A stretch of 64,000 nucleotides of DNA, from the NCBI GenBank assembly GCA_024229515.1, contig JAAESI010000242.1, positions 62,001 through 126,000 on the forward strand. The letters run 5' to 3'. Below the pieces are notes generated by a model, which ran no database searches, was not told where the DNA came from, and worked only from the letters and a program-made list of their open reading frames with translations. The position numbers were made by a program, and so were the translations under genes. Position 1 is the stretch's first letter; every line of letters starts with the position of its first letter. This stretch comes from Pseudomonadota bacterium. GTDB taxonomy: Bacteria > Myxococcota_A > UBA796 > UBA9615. Positions 43,242-55,040 of the stretch are shown here, piece after piece.

Positions 43242-44669
43242 ATGAACAGCAACCAGACTCCTCCTCCCGGCTCGGTCACTTTGACGCCCGCGGCGATGGC
43301 CTTCGGCGCCATCATGCTCGTGGTCGGCGCCATCGGCGGCTACACCTACGGCACCAACCAGGCCTCCTCGGAGGCCCCCGCACCCGCGACCGCGGACGCT
43401 TCGACGGCGGCCGCCGACAAGGATGGCGGCCTGCAGGGCAACGTCGTCAACAACACCGGCGGAAGCATCCGGCGCCTGTCGGAGGCGGAGAAGCAGGAGC
43501 TGCTGGCGGGCAAGAAGCCCGAGGGCGACAAGAAGGCGGCTCCGGCGCCCCCCGCGGACTCGCGCTTCCTCACCCCCACCATCGAGGCGTCGTTCGCCGA
43601 CGCGGTCTTGCTCGCCGAGTACAAGCGGGCCGTCGGCCACATGAGCACGGGCAACGCCCGCGCCGCGCGGCCGAGTCTGACCAACCTCGCGGGGCAGTCC
43701 GAGGGCAAGGCGTGGGCTGAGCCGGTCGCGGCGATGCTCACGGACGCGAAGGCCTCCGTGGGCGAGGTCCAGCCCGCGCGGCTGGCGGCCAGGGACTTCA
43801 AGTCCGCGTACCCCAAGTCGGAGTACACGGCGATGGTGCTCGTGGCCGAGGGCAAGAGCTACATGCAGGAGGGCAAGCGTGCGCGCGCGCCCAACCAGAA
43901 GCGGGGAGACCCGGCGAGCCCCGAGCAGGTCGCGCTGTACCAGCAGGCGATCGCGATCTGGGACGACGCCGTCAAGACGTACCCCGGTGACGACAGCCTG
44001 GAAGACGCGCTCCTGAACAAGTCGGCGCTGCTGCTCCAGATGAAGGACATCAAGGGGGCCGAGGAGGCCGCGATCCTGCTCGCCTCGTCCTTCCCCAACG
44101 GCAAGTCGGCGCCTCGCGCGCTGTCGAACGTGGCCCGCGCGGCCATCGATGGCGGGGAGAAGGAGACCGGACTGGCGATGTACCAGCGGCTGGTCGACGA
44201 CTTCCCCCGCGACCGCCTCGCCCGGAGTGCCCGCACGCAGCTGCAGAGCCTGGCGCTGATGGGCGCCGACGCGCCGCAACTGGAGGTCGAAGAGTGGCTC
44301 GGCGACGACCTCGGCCAAATCGGCGACCTCAAGGGCAAGACCGTGCTGTTGGTCTTCTGGGCGACGTGGTGCCCCCACTGCCGCAAGGAGATGCCGAAGA
44401 TGGAAGAACTGTGGAACTCCCACAAGGACGAGGACTTCGTGATGATCGCCGTCACGAAGAACTCCAAGGGGCAGACCACCGAGAAGGTCCGGGAGTACGC
44501 CTCCAGCACCGGCCTGACGCTCCCCATCGCCATCGACACGGGCATGACGTCGCGCAACTACAGCGTCTCGGGCATCCCCGCCGCGGCGCTGGTCGACAAG
44601 TCCGGCAAGGTGGTCTTCCGCAACCACCCCGGTCAGCTCAACGACGCGTTCCTCGCCAAGTACCTGTAG
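43242..44669 (+). CDS. Membrane-anchored TlpA-like thioredoxin protein with TPR-like region
   Basis: 475 residues. A single membrane helix (about residues 16-35), then an Ala/Lys-rich linker, about 200 residues of helical repeats, and a C-terminal thioredoxin fold with FWATWCPHCRKEMP (CPHC active site) and SGIPAAALVDKSGKV containing the cis-Pro. It should act in the periplasm, reducing or isomerising disulfides of exported or cytochrome-maturation clients; the helical repeats could recruit them. An in-frame ATG at 43215 also exists but lies before the natural start. Ends 30 bases before the Ca-repeat lipoprotein. Confidence 0.87.
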   Translation: MNSNQTPPPGSVTLTPAAMAFGAIMLVVGAIGGYTYGTNQASSEAPAPATADASTAAADKDGGLQGNVVNNTGGSIRRLSEAEKQELLAGKKPEGDKKAAPAPPADSRFLTPTIEASFADAVLLAEYKRAVGHMSTGNARAARPSLTNLAGQSEGKAWAEPVAAMLTDAKASVGEVQPARLAARDFKSAYPKSEYTAMVLVAEGKSYMQEGKRARAPNQKRGDPASPEQVALYQQAIAIWDDAVKTYPGDDSLEDALLNKSALLLQMKDIKGAEEAAILLASSFPNGKSAPRALSNVARAAIDGGEKETGLAMYQRLVDDFPRDRLARSARTQLQSLALMGADAPQLEVEEWLGDDLGQIGDLKGKTVLLVFWATWCPHCRKEMPKMEELWNSHKDEDFVMIAVTKNSKGQTTEKVREYASSTGLTLPIAIDTGMTSRNYSVSGIPAAALVDKSGKVVFRNHPGQLNDAFLAKYL

Positions 44670-44699
44670 CTGCTAGCGGCCCCGTCGGAGGGCGCTCTC

Positions 44700-45611
44700 A
44701 TGACTTCGTTGCTTCGTTCGCTCCTGCTGGGGCTGCTCGTGGTTTCCCTGTCCGCATGTCCGGACGATGACGACGACTCGGTGGTGACCGACGACGACGA
44801 CACCGCGCCCGAGGACGAGGACGGCGACGGCTCCCCCGCCGACGAAGACTGCGACGACGAAGACCCGACGCGGTTCTCCGGCAACACGTTGGTCTGCGAC
44901 GGCGTCGACAACGACTGCGACGGCGCCCTCAGCGGCGACGACACCGACGGCCAGACCGAGTGCGACGGCGACTGTGACGACGCTGACGCGGCCAACTTCG
45001 ATGGCAACACGGAGGCCTGCGACGGCTTCGACAACGACTGCGACTCCGCCCCCGGCGCCGACGAAGTCGACGGCGACACCGACGGCGTGCTCGCCTGCGA
45101 GGACTGCGACGACACCGACGACGCCAACTTCCCCGGCAACACCGAGGCCTGCGACGGCCAGGACAACGACTGCGACGTGACCACGGACGCCACCGGCGGC
45201 GAGGGCGACATCGACGGCGACGCCTCGCCGACCTGTGCCGACTGCGATGACGCCGACGCGGCCAACTTCCCCGGAAACCTGGAGGCGTGCGACGGGCAGG
45301 ACAACGACTGCAGCGGCGCTCCCGACTTCGACGCCGACGGAGAGGTCGACGCCGACGGCGACGGATCGCTGAGCTGCGCTGACTGCGACGACTTCGATCT
45401 GGACAACTTCCCCGGCAACACCGAGATCTGCGACGGCCTCGACAACGACTGCGACGGCGCCCCCGGCGGGGACGAGATCGACAACGACGTCGACGGCATC
45501 ACCGAGTGTGACGGCGACTGCGACGACGGCGACCTCAACAACTGGCCTTCGGCGCCTGCGGCCCCACCAACTCGACGAGGTGGGCCAGGGGCCAAGCGTC
45601 CGAGCCGCTGA
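44700..45611 (+). CDS. Acidic metal-binding-repeat lipoprotein (MopE-like), 3' truncated
   Basis: 303 residues with lipobox SLSAC (Cys20), a poly-Asp linker and tandem repeats of about 45 residues, each with CDG-x-DNDC and DCDD modules. Five copies of the CDGxDNDC motif are visible. This is the putative metal-binding (calcium) motif common in Myxococcota surface proteins. The repeats stop abruptly at DCDDGDLNNWP near 45,545; the remaining 22 residues are low-complexity and lie antisense to the next gene. The protein therefore seems to have lost its C-terminal part. See the junction at 45,535-45,550. Confidence 0.8.
   Translation: MTSLLRSLLLGLLVVSLSACPDDDDDSVVTDDDDTAPEDEDGDGSPADEDCDDEDPTRFSGNTLVCDGVDNDCDGALSGDDTDGQTECDGDCDDADAANFDGNTEACDGFDNDCDSAPGADEVDGDTDGVLACEDCDDTDDANFPGNTEACDGQDNDCDVTTDATGGEGDIDGDASPTCADCDDADAANFPGNLEACDGQDNDCSGAPDFDADGEVDADGDGSLSCADCDDFDLDNFPGNTEICDGLDNDCDGAPGGDEIDNDVDGITECDGDCDDGDLNNWPSAPAAPPTRRGGPGAKRPSR
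45535..45550. other. Likely rearrangement or assembly junction truncating two genes
   Basis: On the plus strand the Ca-repeat protein leaves its repeat pattern here, and on the minus strand the AlkC/AlkD-like protein ends here after PKAS with an immediate Cys-stop. Two unrelated genes losing their 3' ends within the same dozen bases suggests a deletion, inversion end or contig misjoin. Confidence 0.5.
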
Positions 45612-45906
45612 GACCCAGGTCGGACGGCTCCCCCGCGATCCCGCTGGGAAACGGCTCCCCGGTGGGCGGGTACGGCGTGCCCAGGGCGGCGACGACGGCC
45701 TCCAACGCGAGCGGCACATCCGACGGCAGGCGCTCCCTCAGGGCCTCGGCGATCGCGGCGATCCGTTGCTTGAGCTCCAGCGACTGCAGGGCGGGCCAGA
45801 GGGCGGCTGAGAGCTCGTCGGGATCGAGACCTTCGAGGGCAGCGCCGATCCGGCGCACTGCAGCCTCGTCGAACCAGTGCTTGAACGCGTTGAGGTTGTC
45901 CGCCAT
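45535..45906 (-). CDS. DNA alkylation repair protein (AlkC/AlkD-like), truncated
   Basis: 123 residues resembling the N-terminal part of HEAT-like alkylpurine glycosylases. Matches are FKHWFDEAAVRRIGAALEG at the start, LELKQRIAAIAEALRERLP, and WPLAHLVELVG. These proteins are normally about twice as long or more and the catalytic region would follow, so this copy is most likely non-functional. It starts four bases after the GH57 stop and overlaps the Ca-repeat lipoprotein by 77 bases on the other strand. Family assignment is by eye from short motifs. Confidence 0.5.
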   Translation of the reverse strand: MADNLNAFKHWFDEAAVRRIGAALEGLDPDELSAALWPALQSLELKQRIAAIAEALRERLPSDVPLALEAVVAALGTPYPPTGEPFPSGIAGEPSDLGLSGSDAWPLAHLVELVGPQAPKASC

Positions 45907-45910
45907 CGAG

Positions 45911-48154
45911 CTAGCTGACGGGGAGGAAGTCCACCCGCACCTGGAGCCGCTGCTCCTCCTGCCCCCAGATCTGCATCGGGGCGTGCAGCAGAAGCGTGCT
46001 CCCCTGCACCGTCTCAGCGAACTCGTCGGCGCCCTGGTGGATCGTCGTCACGGGCGCCCACCACAGGTCCATGGGGCGGCTCAGTTCGACCACGATCGCG
46101 AGCCCGGCGCGGCGGTCCTCGATCTCCAGCCAGGTCGCCTCCCCCAGGTCCACGGGGCCGTCGGACAGCTTGGCCACGGTCTCTTTGTCGTCGCTGCTGA
46201 GCGCTTTGATCGTCACCGCGTCCGGGTCGCCGCCGAGCAGGCCGAGCGTCCACTCCAGGCCGAACCACACCGACGCGGCGTCGCGCGACCGGTTGACCAG
46301 GGTGTCGTCGATGATCAGGCGGGCCTTGCCCACGTCGAAGCCGAACCGCTTCTCCATGCGCAGCAAGAGCGACTTGTCAGGCTCCTTGACCACGCCGCTG
46401 CGCCCGAGGATGACCTCACCGCAGTCGGCATGTTCCCCGTTTCCGGGGGCGACCGCCTTCATCATCACCCAGCCGTCGCTGGCGAAGGTGCCCATGTCCC
46501 GGAACTGCCGACGCGCCCAGCTCATCAGCGTGGTCTCGGGGCCGAGGAACAGATCCTGGAACGACCGACGGGCGACCCGCTCCAGCGTCAGCCCGGCCAG
46601 CACCGGCTCGACCTCCTGCTCGACGGGGAGCGCCGGCATCATCGCGCCGGCGTCGTCCTCGAGCACCAGCGCCACCTCGTTGCCGACGAACCGCTGGTGG
46701 TAGGGCTCCTCGACGGGGCTCAGGGAGCTGTGCAGGGCGATCGCGGCCTGGCGCAGGTCCAACTCGCTGAGTGAGGCCCCCTCCCCCGGGTGCACGACCG
46801 CGCTGAAGAAGGCGGTCTTGACCAGCACCTCGTCGCGGCCGTCAGCGTCGTGATCGGCGACCCTGGCCTGCCACGGCTCGGGCTTCTTCCCGTCGAGCAC
46901 GCGGTCGACGATCTTCTCCGCCAGGAGCAGCTCCCGGAGCGTGCCCTGGCGCAGGCGGGTGTCGTAGATGCCGGTGTTCATCGGGCCACCGTGCCAGTAC
47001 ACGGAGTGGTTCTGGGACCGCCACAGGGCCGAGCAGGCCTTCTCCAGGCAGCCGCGGGCCTTGTCGACGTTCTTGCCCGCGCGGTGGTGTCGGGCCAGCG
47101 CCCCTCGGAGCTCGTCGATGCGCTGGCTCACGCGGAGCATGCGCTTGTGGAGCCGGTTCACCTCCGGGTACTTGACGAGGAAGTTGTCGAAGACGACGCC
47201 CCCGGCCAGCTGCTGGGCCTGCTCCAGCACGCCCATCGCCGCCAGCTCACGCATCAGGTGGCGCTGCCGTTGGGCCGCGGCCGCGGGGCGGCACCACTCG
47301 CCCAGCTCGGGCTGGCAGCTGGTCGGGAGGTAGACGCGGCCGGCCGCCGCCTGGTTGGCCCAGGCGTGCTCCAGCATCGTCGTCTTGAGCCAGTGGTACT
47401 CGCTCTCCAGCGTCTCCATCAGCGGACCGAGGCGGCCGCCCCGGATCAGCTTGTGGCCGTCGCCGGCGAACACCTCGGCGTGGTTCCCGCGCTCGATCTC
47501 GGCCAGCCGCCGCAGCGCCGGCCTGGGGTCGTCATCGCCGGAGATCGTCTCGACGATCGCGGCGTCGATGGGGAACACGGCCATCGTGTGGCCGGCCCGC
47601 TCCGTCGTGTAGTGGCCATGGATGGCGTTCGGATGCAGCCCCGCGCCTACGAACTGGGCGTCGTCCAGGAGCGTGTAGCTGACCCCCGACCGCACGAGCG
47701 CGCGGATGAGCGCGGGGTCCCACGTGCGGAGGCAGAGCCAGGCCCCCTTGGGGAGCTTGCCGAAGTGCTTCTTGTAGAAGTTCGCGGTGAACGTCAGCTG
47801 CCCGATGGCGTCCCGCTCGGGGATCGACGGCAGCACCGGATCGTGGAACGCACCGCCGAGCAGCTCGATCCGCTCGTCGTCCCAGAGCCGGGCGAGGCGG
47901 TCCAGGAACGCCGGCTGCCGCGCCAGCGCGTGCTCGAGGATCGTGCCGGCGAAGTGCAGGTTGAGCCGCACCTGGCTCCCCTGCTCCAGGCGATCCAGCA
48001 GCGGCTCGTAGACCTTCTCAAAGGCCTCTTCAATGACGCTGGGCGACGTCCCCGTGGGCTGATGGAAGTGCAGGACCACCGCGAGGGTGAGGGCCGGACC
48101 GCCGCCCGCATGGACGGCGAAGCGTGCGCCCGCCTTGCGGACTTCCGGTCCCAT
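45911..48154 (-). CDS. GH57-like alpha-glucanotransferase/amylase homologue with degenerate active site
   Basis: 747 residues. The N-terminal seven-stranded barrel has HFHQP, ELLGGAFHDPVLPSIP and WLCLRTWDP, and a later YWHGG; the C-terminal half fits the DUF1925/DUF1926 beta domains of 4-alpha-glucanotransferases. In active members the third motif reads W-L-x-E-R with Glu as nucleophile; here Leu142 stands at that place. The fourth motif D-D-G-E-K-F is GDGHKL, and the fifth N-D-x-Y-W-H is NHSVYWH. So it is probably a pseudoenzyme or carbohydrate-binding protein. ATG 48154 follows AAGGAGG; a TTG one codon upstream is also possible. Cytoplasmic; 67 bases after nuoN. Confidence 0.8.
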   Translation of the reverse strand: MGPEVRKAGARFAVHAGGGPALTLAVVLHFHQPTGTSPSVIEEAFEKVYEPLLDRLEQGSQVRLNLHFAGTILEHALARQPAFLDRLARLWDDERIELLGGAFHDPVLPSIPERDAIGQLTFTANFYKKHFGKLPKGAWLCLRTWDPALIRALVRSGVSYTLLDDAQFVGAGLHPNAIHGHYTTERAGHTMAVFPIDAAIVETISGDDDPRPALRRLAEIERGNHAEVFAGDGHKLIRGGRLGPLMETLESEYHWLKTTMLEHAWANQAAAGRVYLPTSCQPELGEWCRPAAAAQRQRHLMRELAAMGVLEQAQQLAGGVVFDNFLVKYPEVNRLHKRMLRVSQRIDELRGALARHHRAGKNVDKARGCLEKACSALWRSQNHSVYWHGGPMNTGIYDTRLRQGTLRELLLAEKIVDRVLDGKKPEPWQARVADHDADGRDEVLVKTAFFSAVVHPGEGASLSELDLRQAAIALHSSLSPVEEPYHQRFVGNEVALVLEDDAGAMMPALPVEQEVEPVLAGLTLERVARRSFQDLFLGPETTLMSWARRQFRDMGTFASDGWVMMKAVAPGNGEHADCGEVILGRSGVVKEPDKSLLLRMEKRFGFDVGKARLIIDDTLVNRSRDAASVWFGLEWTLGLLGGDPDAVTIKALSSDDKETVAKLSDGPVDLGEATWLEIEDRRAGLAIVVELSRPMDLWWAPVTTIHQGADEFAETVQGSTLLLHAPMQIWGQEEQRLQVRVDFLPVS

Positions 48155-48221
48155 CAACCCTCCTTGGATTTCCGAATAATCGGAGTCCCCAAGTGTGCCT
48201 GATCACGCACAAAGCTGCTGG

Positions 48222-49717
48222 TCACCAGGCGAGGGCGATCACGGAAGCTGCGGCCCAGTCCAGGTAGCGGTCGGGCATGACCCCGAGCACCACCGTGGCG
48301 ATGACCGCGATGGCCACCGCGAGGGCGAGCCGCGGCTGAAGCTCGGGACGCGGCGCGGGAGCGCCGATCTCTTCGGTCATGAACATCGCCACCAGCGGGC
48401 GCAGGTAGTAGGCCACCGAGATGGCCGAGGTCAGCAGCGCGAGGATCGTCAGACCGACGAACCCGCTGCCGATGGCCGCCTTGAAGATGGCGAACTTGGC
48501 GAAGAAGCCGGCGAACGGCGGGATGCCGATGAGCGACAGCATGGCGATGGTCATCACCAGTCCGACCAGCGGGAAGCGCGTGCCGAGGCCGCGGAGCTGG
48601 TCGAACGTCTCGACCTCGTGCCCCTGCCGGGACAGGTGTACGAGCACGCCGAAGGCGGCGATGTTCCCGACCGTGTAGGCCAGCGTGTAGTACAGGACGC
48701 CGGCCTGGCCGTCGGGCGAGGCGGCGAGCACGCCGACGAGGATGTAGCCGCCGTGAGCGATGGAGCTGTAGGCCAGCATCCGCTTCACGTTGTCCTGGGT
48801 CAGCGCCATCACGTTGCCGACGATCATCGTCAGCGCGGCGACGCCCCAGAGCAGTCCCTCCAGGCCCATCGCCTCCAGCACCGGGCCTCCGAACACGCGG
48901 AGGATGACGGCGGCGGCGGTCGCCTTCACGGCCACCGACATGTACGCGGTGACGGGTGTGGGCGAGCCCTCGTAGACGTCCGGCGTCCACATGTGGAACG
49001 GAGCCGCGGAGATCTTGAACAGCATGCCGATGAGCATCAGCAGTCCGCCCGCGAAGGCGTACCCCGGGAGCGGCCCGTCATGCAGGACGATGGTCTCCTG
49101 GATGGCCGCGATCGACATCGTCGCGACCCCACCCTCGAAGCCCTGGAAGGCGTAGATGAGGGCCATGCCGAAGAGCATCAGGGCGGTCGCGAACGAACCC
49201 AGCACGAGGTACTTGATGCCCGCTTCGATCGAGCGATCGTCCCACCGCAACGACGCCGCGAGGCAGTAGATCGGGATGGACATGACCTCGAGGCCGAGGA
49301 ACAGCATCACGAGGTCGCCGGCGCTGATCATGTAGAGCATCCCGGCGGTCGCCAGGAGCATCAGGCAGTGCGGAGCCGCCGACGGAACGCGGTGGTGCCG
49401 CAGCCAGGCGTCCGACAGCAGCAGGCTCAGGCCCGCGCCGATCAGCACCACTTCCTTGAAGAAGAGGGCGAAGGCGTCGACCACGAACAGCCCGCCGAAG
49501 CTGACCCGGGAGGTGCCGTCGGCCCACAGGACCGTGATGGTCCAGATCGCGGCGATGGCCATGCCGAGCACGCTGACGGCGAGGGTTATGTCGCGCGGGT
49601 CGCCCTCGTCCTGGCTGGGACCGGGGGGCACGAGGAACGCGTCCAGGAGCAGCACCAGCACGGCGGCGCCGGCGAGGATGAGCTCCGGGATCATCAAGCT
49701 GAAGTCGAGATCGATGT

Positions 49718-49721
<4 letters not shown>
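48222..49721 (-). CDS. nuoN: NADH-quinone oxidoreductase subunit N
   Basis: Antiporter-like proton-pumping subunit in the membrane arm of complex I. 499 residues, about 14 helices, with the discontinuous-helix Lys region (FKISAAPFHMWTPDVYEGSP) and the second-half motif (GIPPFAGFFAKFAIF). Last nuo gene; ATG overlaps the nuoM stop as ATGA. A GH57-like gene follows on the same strand. Confidence 0.97.
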
Positions 49722-53349
<3,628 letters not shown>

Positions 53350-53355
53350 GACCGC

Positions 53356-53658
53356 CTAGCCCTTCATCGTGCCGAACGAATCGACACTGATGCTGTCCCG
53401 CTGCCGGAACATGTTGACGACGATGGCCATGCCGACGGCGACTTCGACCGCGGCGACCACGAAGATCATCAGGACCATCACGTGCCCGGCGGTGTCGCCG
53501 AGGGCCCGCGCGATCGAGACGAACGCGAGGTTGGTGGCGTTGAGCATCAGCTCGATGCTCATCAGCACCACCAGCAGGTTGCGTCGCACGAGCACGCCGC
53601 AGGCGCCGATGCCCAGCAGCACGAACGCCAACGCGAGCAGCTGTTCGATGGGAATCAT
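53356..53658 (-). CDS. nuoK: NADH-quinone oxidoreductase subunit K
   Basis: 100-residue, three-helix subunit of the complex I membrane arm. Conserved buried Glu residues appear in VLMSIELMLNATNLAF (helix 2) and VEVAVGMAIV (helix 3). ATG overlaps the nuoJ stop as ATGA; start fits family length. Confidence 0.97.
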   Translation of the reverse strand: MIPIEQLLALAFVLLGIGACGVLVRRNLLVVLMSIELMLNATNLAFVSIARALGDTAGHVMVLMIFVVAAVEVAVGMAIVVNMFRQRDSISVDSFGTMKG

Positions 53659-54362
53659 GCGTCCTCCTGGTCGGGTGCGTGCACCCGGCCGCCGGCCTGT
53701 GCGCCGTCGGGGTTCGCCGTGTGGACCGACACCGGAGCGGGCTCGTCGGCCCACTCCTTGGGACGCCGCCCGGTCAGCAGCAGGGCGCCGATCATCCCGG
53801 CCAGGAGCAGCAGCGAGCTGACCTCGAACGGGAGGATGTAGGGGCCCATGAGCTGAGCGCCGACGCCGTTGACGGTGCCGAAGCACTGGAGGGTGCCGCC
53901 ACAGTCGGGGTCGTTGCAGTCGGTCAGCCCGTCGCCGTCGCTGTCGGCGCCGTCGGCGCAGTCGGCCTCACAGTCGGCCCCCGGAGGGCAGACGATGATG
54001 CCGTCGGCGAGGACCGCCGCCTCGGCGTGGATCGGGAACAGCGCCTTGCCGAAGATGACCCCGAACACGAGGACCAGCGGAAGGCTCCACATCCACGCCT
54101 TGCGGAAGACCACGGCCTGATCGTCCGTGCCCGCCTGCAGCAGCATGATGATGTAGACGACCAGGATGATGATCGCGCCTGCGTAGATGATGACCTGCAA
54201 GGCCGCGATGAGGTGTGCGTTGAGCAGCGCGTAGACCGCCGCAAGACTCAGCATCGAGCCCAGCAGGCTCAGCGCCGCGTGGATCGGGTGCCGCTGCAGC
54301 ACGGTGCCGAGGGCACCGACTACGGCGAGCGCGCCGAACAAGTAGAGGAAGGCGATAGACAT
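53655..54362 (-). CDS. nuoJ: NADH-quinone oxidoreductase subunit J with Cys/Asp-rich insertion
   Basis: Membrane-arm subunit of complex I, 235 residues (a common size is about 170-200). Helices 1-4 are normal, with LQVIIYAGAIIILVVYIIML, here shown as QVIIYAGAIIILVVY (the pi-bulge helix 3). Helix 5 (LPFEVSSLLLLAGMIGALLL) is also intact. Between helices 4 and 5, residues about 120-162 hold six Cys and a thrombospondin-3-like segment (DCADGADSDGDGLTDC). A polar tail of 35 residues ends the protein. ATG shares a base with the nuoI stop. Confidence 0.96.
   Translation of the reverse strand: MSIAFLYLFGALAVVGALGTVLQRHPIHAALSLLGSMLSLAAVYALLNAHLIAALQVIIYAGAIIILVVYIIMLLQAGTDDQAVVFRKAWMWSLPLVLVFGVIFGKALFPIHAEAAVLADGIIVCPPGADCEADCADGADSDGDGLTDCNDPDCGGTLQCFGTVNGVGAQLMGPYILPFEVSSLLLLAGMIGALLLTGRRPKEWADEPAPVSVHTANPDGAQAGGRVHAPDQEDA
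53877..54005 (-). other. Thrombospondin-3-like Cys/Asp insertion within NuoJ
   Basis: In-frame segment encoding Cys125, 131, 135, 149, 154 and 160 around DGADSDGDGLTDCNDPDC, a calcium-binding loop pattern otherwise found in secreted Myxococcota proteins. It lies in the loop between the fourth and fifth helices of NuoJ, expected on the periplasmic side. There it could bind Ca and form disulfides. The flanking NuoJ frame is undisturbed, so it is a domain insertion, not an error. Confidence 0.8.
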
Positions 54363-55039
54363 CAGCTCTTTCGGGGCCGGTCGCCCGGGTAGACGTGCTC
54401 TTCTTCGACGTACGTGGGCTTCCAGGTCAGGAGGTACTCACGGTCGTAGACCATGCGCTCCCGCTTGTAGTCGACGAGGTGGACATCGGTGGTCAGCCGG
54501 ATGGCGTCGACCGGGCAGGCTTCTTCGCAATATCCGCAGAAGATGCACTTATCGATCTCGATGTCGAAACGGACGGGGTACTTCTCGATGGCCGGGTCGG
54601 GGTGCTCCCCGGCGACGATGTGGATGCAGAAGGCGGGGCACGCCGTGGCGCACATGTAGCAAGCGACGCACTGCGGATCGTCGTTGTCCCGCATCGTCAG
54701 GATGTGCTTGCCGCGGTTGACCGGGCTGAAGTCCGGCCGCATCTCGTGCGGGTAGTAGATGGTCGTGGCGCCACGCTTGGCTTCGGCGCCCTTGCCGCGC
54801 ACCCAGTAGGTCAGCCAGACGAACCAGGTCACCATGTTCCGGAGGAACACCTTGGCGGTCAGACCCAACCCCGCGAGCACGTAGGGGAGGTAGATCCGCT
54901 CCGCCCACGTCATCGACTCCGGGTTGTAGTACTGGACGATCTCGCCCTCGGTGAACTCACCCTGGTAGGCGGGCTGCGGCAGAACCTGGCCGTCGACCAG
55001 GTTCTCGAACCCCTTGTTCTTGCCCCGTTGAGTGCCCAC
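54362..55039 (-). CDS. nuoI: NADH-quinone oxidoreductase subunit I
   Basis: Ferredoxin-like subunit carrying clusters N6a and N6b, which pass electrons toward NuoB. 225 residues, with CVACYMCATACP and CIFCGYCEEACP as the two 4Fe-4S motifs. N-terminal 75 residues include an amphipathic membrane-associated part. Starts at GTG one base after the nuoH stop (TGATGTG). Confidence 0.97.
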   Translation of the reverse strand: MGTQRGKNKGFENLVDGQVLPQPAYQGEFTEGEIVQYYNPESMTWAERIYLPYVLAGLGLTAKVFLRNMVTWFVWLTYWVRGKGAEAKRGATTIYYPHEMRPDFSPVNRGKHILTMRDNDDPQCVACYMCATACPAFCIHIVAGEHPDPAIEKYPVRFDIEIDKCIFCGYCEEACPVDAIRLTTDVHLVDYKRERMVYDREYLLTWKPTYVEEEHVYPGDRPRKS

Positions 55040-55040
55040 A

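Noticed and set aside
44880..45530. DNA tandem array or mobile element
   Set aside because: Repeats follow the metal-binding protein motif in frame and diverge at base level; no inverted ends.
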